From the NCBI GenBank assembly GCA_964479045.1, contig CAYZJI010000001.1, positions 350,322-414,321 on the forward strand: DNA of 64,000 nt, given 5' to 3'. The notes below the pieces were generated by a model. It was not told the DNA's origin. It saw only the letters and a program-made list of their open reading frames with translations, and ran no database searches. Position 1 is the first letter of the stretch. Each line of letters opens with the position of its first letter. This document shows, one piece after another, positions 61,461 through 64,000 of this stretch. Made by a program: the position numbers and the translations under genes. The DNA is from 2-02-FULL-47-50 sp964479045. GTDB lineage: Bacteria; Pseudomonadota; Gammaproteobacteria; Eutrophobiales; Eutrophobiaceae.

Positions 61461-62521
61461 AAATACTGGACCGTTATATAGTATCCATCTTGCTGAAAAC
61501 CACGGCACTGGCCTTGCTGTCGCTACTGATACTCTTTGCATTTCTTTCACTGATTGATCAATTTGAAGAAACCGGGCGTGGTAATTACACAACGCTCAAG
61601 GCCATGCTGTATGTCTTTCTTACCATGCCTCGCCTGGTTTATGAACTGGTTCCGATAGCCACGGTGATTGGCAGCATGACCACGCTGGGTCTTCTTGCCC
61701 ATCATAGTGAACTGGTGGTGATGCGTACTGCAGGACTGTCACTCTTCCAGATCTCTGCCGCGCTGGCACGAGGGGGAATACTGATCGGACTTTTTGCAGT
61801 GATTACCGGCGAACTGATTGCGCCGTATGGTGAACAGACTGCCCAGCATATGCGCTCGGTGGCATTGTCTGAGCAGATCACCCTGAAAACGCGAAATGGA
61901 TTCTGGTCACGTGATGGACTGAGTTTTATCAATATACGCAAGATACTGCCCGGTGATCGCCTCGAAGAAATTTATATTTATGAATTCGATGCAGACAGCA
62001 AGTTGCGTGTCAGCACCTATGCGAAACGGGCAAATTACCAGAACAAACAGTGGTTGCTGGAAGACATCCGGCAATCGGTCATCAGTCCTGGCCGTGTCGA
62101 AAACAACCGGCTGGATTTTGCTGCATGGGATTCGCTGCTTAACCCGGAGGTCATCAACATGGTCAGTATCCGTCCTGAGTATCTGACCCTGTGGGGCCTG
62201 GTTGATTACATCCGTTACCTGAAAACCAACAGTCAGGATTCCCGGCAGTATGAACAGGCCTTCTGGTCAAAGCTGATCTATCCTTTAATCATAATCATGA
62301 TGGCTGTGCTTTCTGCACCACTGGTGACCAGCTATCACAGAATGGTTGCTGTCAGTCAGCGCGTGTTTACCGGTTGTCTGATTGGTATCGGGTTCCATAT
62401 TCTCAATCAGGTTTCCGGACAAATGGGCCTTGTTTATTCCATTCCGCCGCTCCTGAGCACCACCTTGCCGATCATGATTGCCGGCTCGGTGATCATCTGG
62501 TTCATACAGAGAGATGTATAG
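61457..62521 (+). CDS. lptG: LPS export ABC transporter permease LptG
   Basis: LptG is the second permease of the LPS exporter. The 354 residues begin MKILDRYIVSILLKTTALALL and have three helices on each side of a periplasmic jellyroll. The family-like LVYELVPIATVIGSMTTLG and HHSELVVMRTAGLS near residue 60-95 form the LptB contact. ATG 61457 overlaps the lptF stop (ATGA). Confidence 0.96.
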   Translation: MKILDRYIVSILLKTTALALLSLLILFAFLSLIDQFEETGRGNYTTLKAMLYVFLTMPRLVYELVPIATVIGSMTTLGLLAHHSELVVMRTAGLSLFQISAALARGGILIGLFAVITGELIAPYGEQTAQHMRSVALSEQITLKTRNGFWSRDGLSFINIRKILPGDRLEEIYIYEFDADSKLRVSTYAKRANYQNKQWLLEDIRQSVISPGRVENNRLDFAAWDSLLNPEVINMVSIRPEYLTLWGLVDYIRYLKTNSQDSRQYEQAFWSKLIYPLIIIMMAVLSAPLVTSYHRMVAVSQRVFTGCLIGIGFHILNQVSGQMGLVYSIPPLLSTTLPIMIAGSVIIWFIQRDV

Positions 62522-62525
62522 AAAT

Positions 62526-62957
62526 CTATTGTTTGATGATCTTAAGAAACGTCCCTGAATAGCGGTCATGCCAGGCCAGTTTTTCGGAATCAAGAATGAC
62601 CCAGAGAAATCCGAGGCCGAAGCAGCTGAGCGAGAACAACCCCATCAAATAACGCTGTGTTGCCTGTTTCCAGGTGATTTTGTCTGATTGAGGTGAATGT
62701 AATCTGATTTTCCATGCCAGCATGCCCAGTGTCTGGCCTCCATGTGTCCAATGCCAGGCAAAATACAGGTAACTGATCAACAGCAGAAGCAGATTATAGG
62801 GTGCATTGCCGGGTTCTATCGCTGCGCCCTGATTAAACGGTATGAGAATAAGGGTCACGATAAAATATATCGATAATAACAATAATGCGTCATAAAACAT
62901 CACGCCCACTCTTCTGGGCAGGCCGGGTTTCTCTGTGTTATGCGCAGTATTGGTCAA
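62526..62957 (-). CDS. RDD-family inner-membrane protein
   Basis: A 143-residue membrane protein with the RDD pattern: PRRVGVMFYDALLLLSIYFIV in helix 1, helix 2 at about 52-70, then WTHGGQTLGMLAWKIRLHS and a last helix (about 108-125). The RDD motif Arg/Asp residues are present in RRVGVMFYD. Function unknown; some RDD proteins affect ion or solute transport. It converges with lptG, separated by 4 bp. Confidence 0.88.
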   Translation of the reverse strand: MTNTAHNTEKPGLPRRVGVMFYDALLLLSIYFIVTLILIPFNQGAAIEPGNAPYNLLLLLISYLYFAWHWTHGGQTLGMLAWKIRLHSPQSDKITWKQATQRYLMGLFSLSCFGLGFLWVILDSEKLAWHDRYSGTFLKIIKQ

Positions 62958-63047
62958 AATTTAAAATGTTGATGTGTAATTGATCCGGTAGACGCAAGAT
63001 TATTGATAAACAGGGGCACTGATAACAACTCTTCTGTTTGTTTCAGG

Positions 63048-63082
63048 CAAAAAAATACCGGCGGTAGCGCCGGTATTATTTT
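63048..63082 (-). terminator. Rho-independent terminator, mainly for the DUF992-like gene
   Basis: A 10-bp stem (AATACCGGCG with CGCCGGTATT, loop GTAG, 63054-63077) is followed on the minus strand by eight T and on the plus strand by a weak ATTTT run. It lies about 80 bp after the stop of the DUF992-like gene. Confidence 0.88.
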
Positions 63083-63162
63083 AGGTGTCCCTGATGCAGG
63101 TCAGCAAATTATAGTCGTGGACTTGTCTGGTAATGTTGCTGACAATCTGCTGCTATCCCGTA

Positions 63163-63672
63163 TTATTTGGCTTGTAATGACAGGTAACCAACGCCTGCAG
63201 TTGCGCCAATACCTGTACCGCCTTCGAGCGCAAGCGGAACCAGTGCCACACCTTCAACTCCACCACCAACGAGTACAGCGGCACCCAATCCTACTCCCAG
63301 CGCAGCGGAAGCTTTACCGCCAGTATAGGTGCCGTTGAGTGCGACAGACCAGTCTACATTTGCACCAGTAGAAGCCATTACACTATAGGCCATGGTTGAT
63401 TCATCCGACCATTGCAAATCAACTCCCAGGCCTATGCCAGCTTCACCATTATAATAATCTTTGGTTCCACCATGTTCGAATACACAATCGAATGAAGCGC
63501 TGGAATGAATCAGTAAGTTTACTTTCGAGCCTGGAATATACTTGCATGTAACTATACCTACTTCTCCTTTTGCCCCGGCAGCATCTTCGGACATGGCCAC
63601 AGGTGCGTAGCCAAGTATGAGAGGTATGAGAAACGTTAAAATGCTGGTGCTACCATAATTTGATATGTTCAT
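63163..63672 (-). CDS. Exported DUF992-like protein
   Basis: A 169-residue protein with a signal peptide (about 1-28, ending APVAMSED) and a mature domain rich in Gly and Ala. The pattern VGIVTCKYIPGS, ASFDCVFEHGG, KDYYNGEAGIGLGVDLQW resembles DUF992, with two Cys residues that may pair. The end is glycine-rich (GAAVLVGGGVEG) and could be a beta-sheet or membrane-associated part. ATG 63672 has GGAGATAAGG upstream, and a TATAAT box lies at 63705-63710 on the minus strand. Function unknown. Confidence 0.72.
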   Translation of the reverse strand: MNISNYGSTSILTFLIPLILGYAPVAMSEDAAGAKGEVGIVTCKYIPGSKVNLLIHSSASFDCVFEHGGTKDYYNGEAGIGLGVDLQWSDESTMAYSVMASTGANVDWSVALNGTYTGGKASAALGVGLGAAVLVGGGVEGVALVPLALEGGTGIGATAGVGYLSLQAK

Positions 63673-64000
63673 AGGCCTTATCTCCATTAGATTAAGCTGC
63701 AAGCATTATATGTTATTACTGTAAGTATGATTCTATCCAAATTGCCATAAACGGTATATATGGATATTTCCCTGGGCAGAGCCGGTAAAACGACCCCCCT
63801 TAGTGGCGGAGTGGAACAATAAAAAGACATTTTAAATATGTCTGTTTCCGATGACAATTTCATCGGTTGCAAAACTCCAAAACCACAGGTTTCCCGCAGG
63901 GCAAACGCCAGGGATGGTGATCCGGATAAGCCGAATATCAAATGTTGGCGCTCCCAAGGGGGCGAGGCGGGGATTTCGCGAATGCATTTAACATGCATTC
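63673..64000. other. Right-edge gap with hairpins, no supported gene
   Basis: This 328-bp stretch holds the promoter region of the DUF992-like gene and several inverted repeats: GACAT/ATGTC near 63824-63842, CCGATGA/TCATCGG near 63848-63868, and a GCTCCC/GGGGGC block near 63950-63965. An open frame on the minus strand (63687-63998) runs through all of them but has no start context or protein-like features, so it is not called. It may be a non-coding repeat or element fragment. Confidence 0.5.

Noticed and set aside
63687..63998. Minus-strand ORF of 103 codons at the right edge
   Set aside because: It crosses several hairpins, has no start context, and its composition is not protein-like. It overlaps the promoter region of the DUF992-like gene.

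Overview
The window is a chromosomal stretch of a gammaproteobacterium, roughly half G+C by eye, with genes tightly packed in operons. The lineage call rests on gene order. The blocks hemA/prfA/prmC/moeB, TPR-lolB-ispE-tRNA(Gln)-prs-rplY-pth-ychF, gcvR-bcp beside dapA-bamC, der-bamB-yfgM-hisS-rodZ-pilW-rlmN-ndk, and lptF-lptG divergent from pepA-holC-x-valS are all classical gammaproteobacterial neighbourhoods and look more like Pseudomonas than E. coli. LolB, BamB/C, LptF/G and an LpxR-like enzyme show a Gram-negative outer membrane. A phasin suggests polyhydroxyalkanoate storage. The species cannot be named from this sequence.

Layout. 1-1.7 kb: end of an iron-type ABC importer. 1.7-4.1 kb: gcvH, tpx, dgkA and a lipid A deacylase-like gene. 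4.1-8.3 kb (minus strand): hemA, prfA, prmC, a doubtful small ORF and moeB. 8.5-15.6 kb (plus): lipoprotein sorting, isoprenoid, PRPP and translation genes around a tRNA-Gln whose 3' end is duplicated 156 bp downstream. 15.6-18.5 kb: small metabolic genes and the phasin. 18.5-24.1 kb (minus): rpe-gph-trpE-trpG-trpD-trpC. 24.2-27.1 kb: hydrolase-like gene, DUF4870, NfeD and SPFH membrane proteins. 27.1-31.4 kb: the most accessory part, with AT-rich and orphan genes, a pyruvyl-transferase-like gene and a secreted catalase-family protein. 31.4-35.3 kb (minus): queG, phoH, bcp, gcvR. 35.5-37.5 kb: dapA-bamC. 37.6-45.8 kb (minus): der to ndk. 45.9-52.9 kb (minus): a complete SUF iron-sulfur operon headed by IscR. 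53.2-60.2 kb (minus): EamA transporter, cysE, valS, holC, pepA. 60.3-62.5 kb: lptF-lptG. 62.5-64 kb: an RDD protein and a small secreted protein.

Two intergenic regions stand out. Between queG and phoH (32.55-32.76 kb) a near-perfect sigma-54 promoter is followed about 80 nt later by a strong terminator, with no ORF between and paired GTGC/GCAC dyads upstream. This looks like an undescribed sigma-54-dependent small RNA carrying pyrimidine-rich CCUC motifs. Downstream of tRNA-Gln, a 22-bp copy of the tRNA 3' end bounds a 156-bp hairpin-rich unit, resembling the rtT repeats of the E. coli tyrT locus.

Other regulation and repeats. A 25-bp site matching the IscR type 1 consensus at about 23 positions lies upstream of iscR, so the SUF operon is probably controlled by its own Fe-S sensor. 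Several intergenic gaps hold two kinds of dispersed repeat: palindromic elements ending in CGTCATT or TGTCATTTCGA, and in-phase heptanucleotide arrays. No transposase, CRISPR array or prophage gene was found.
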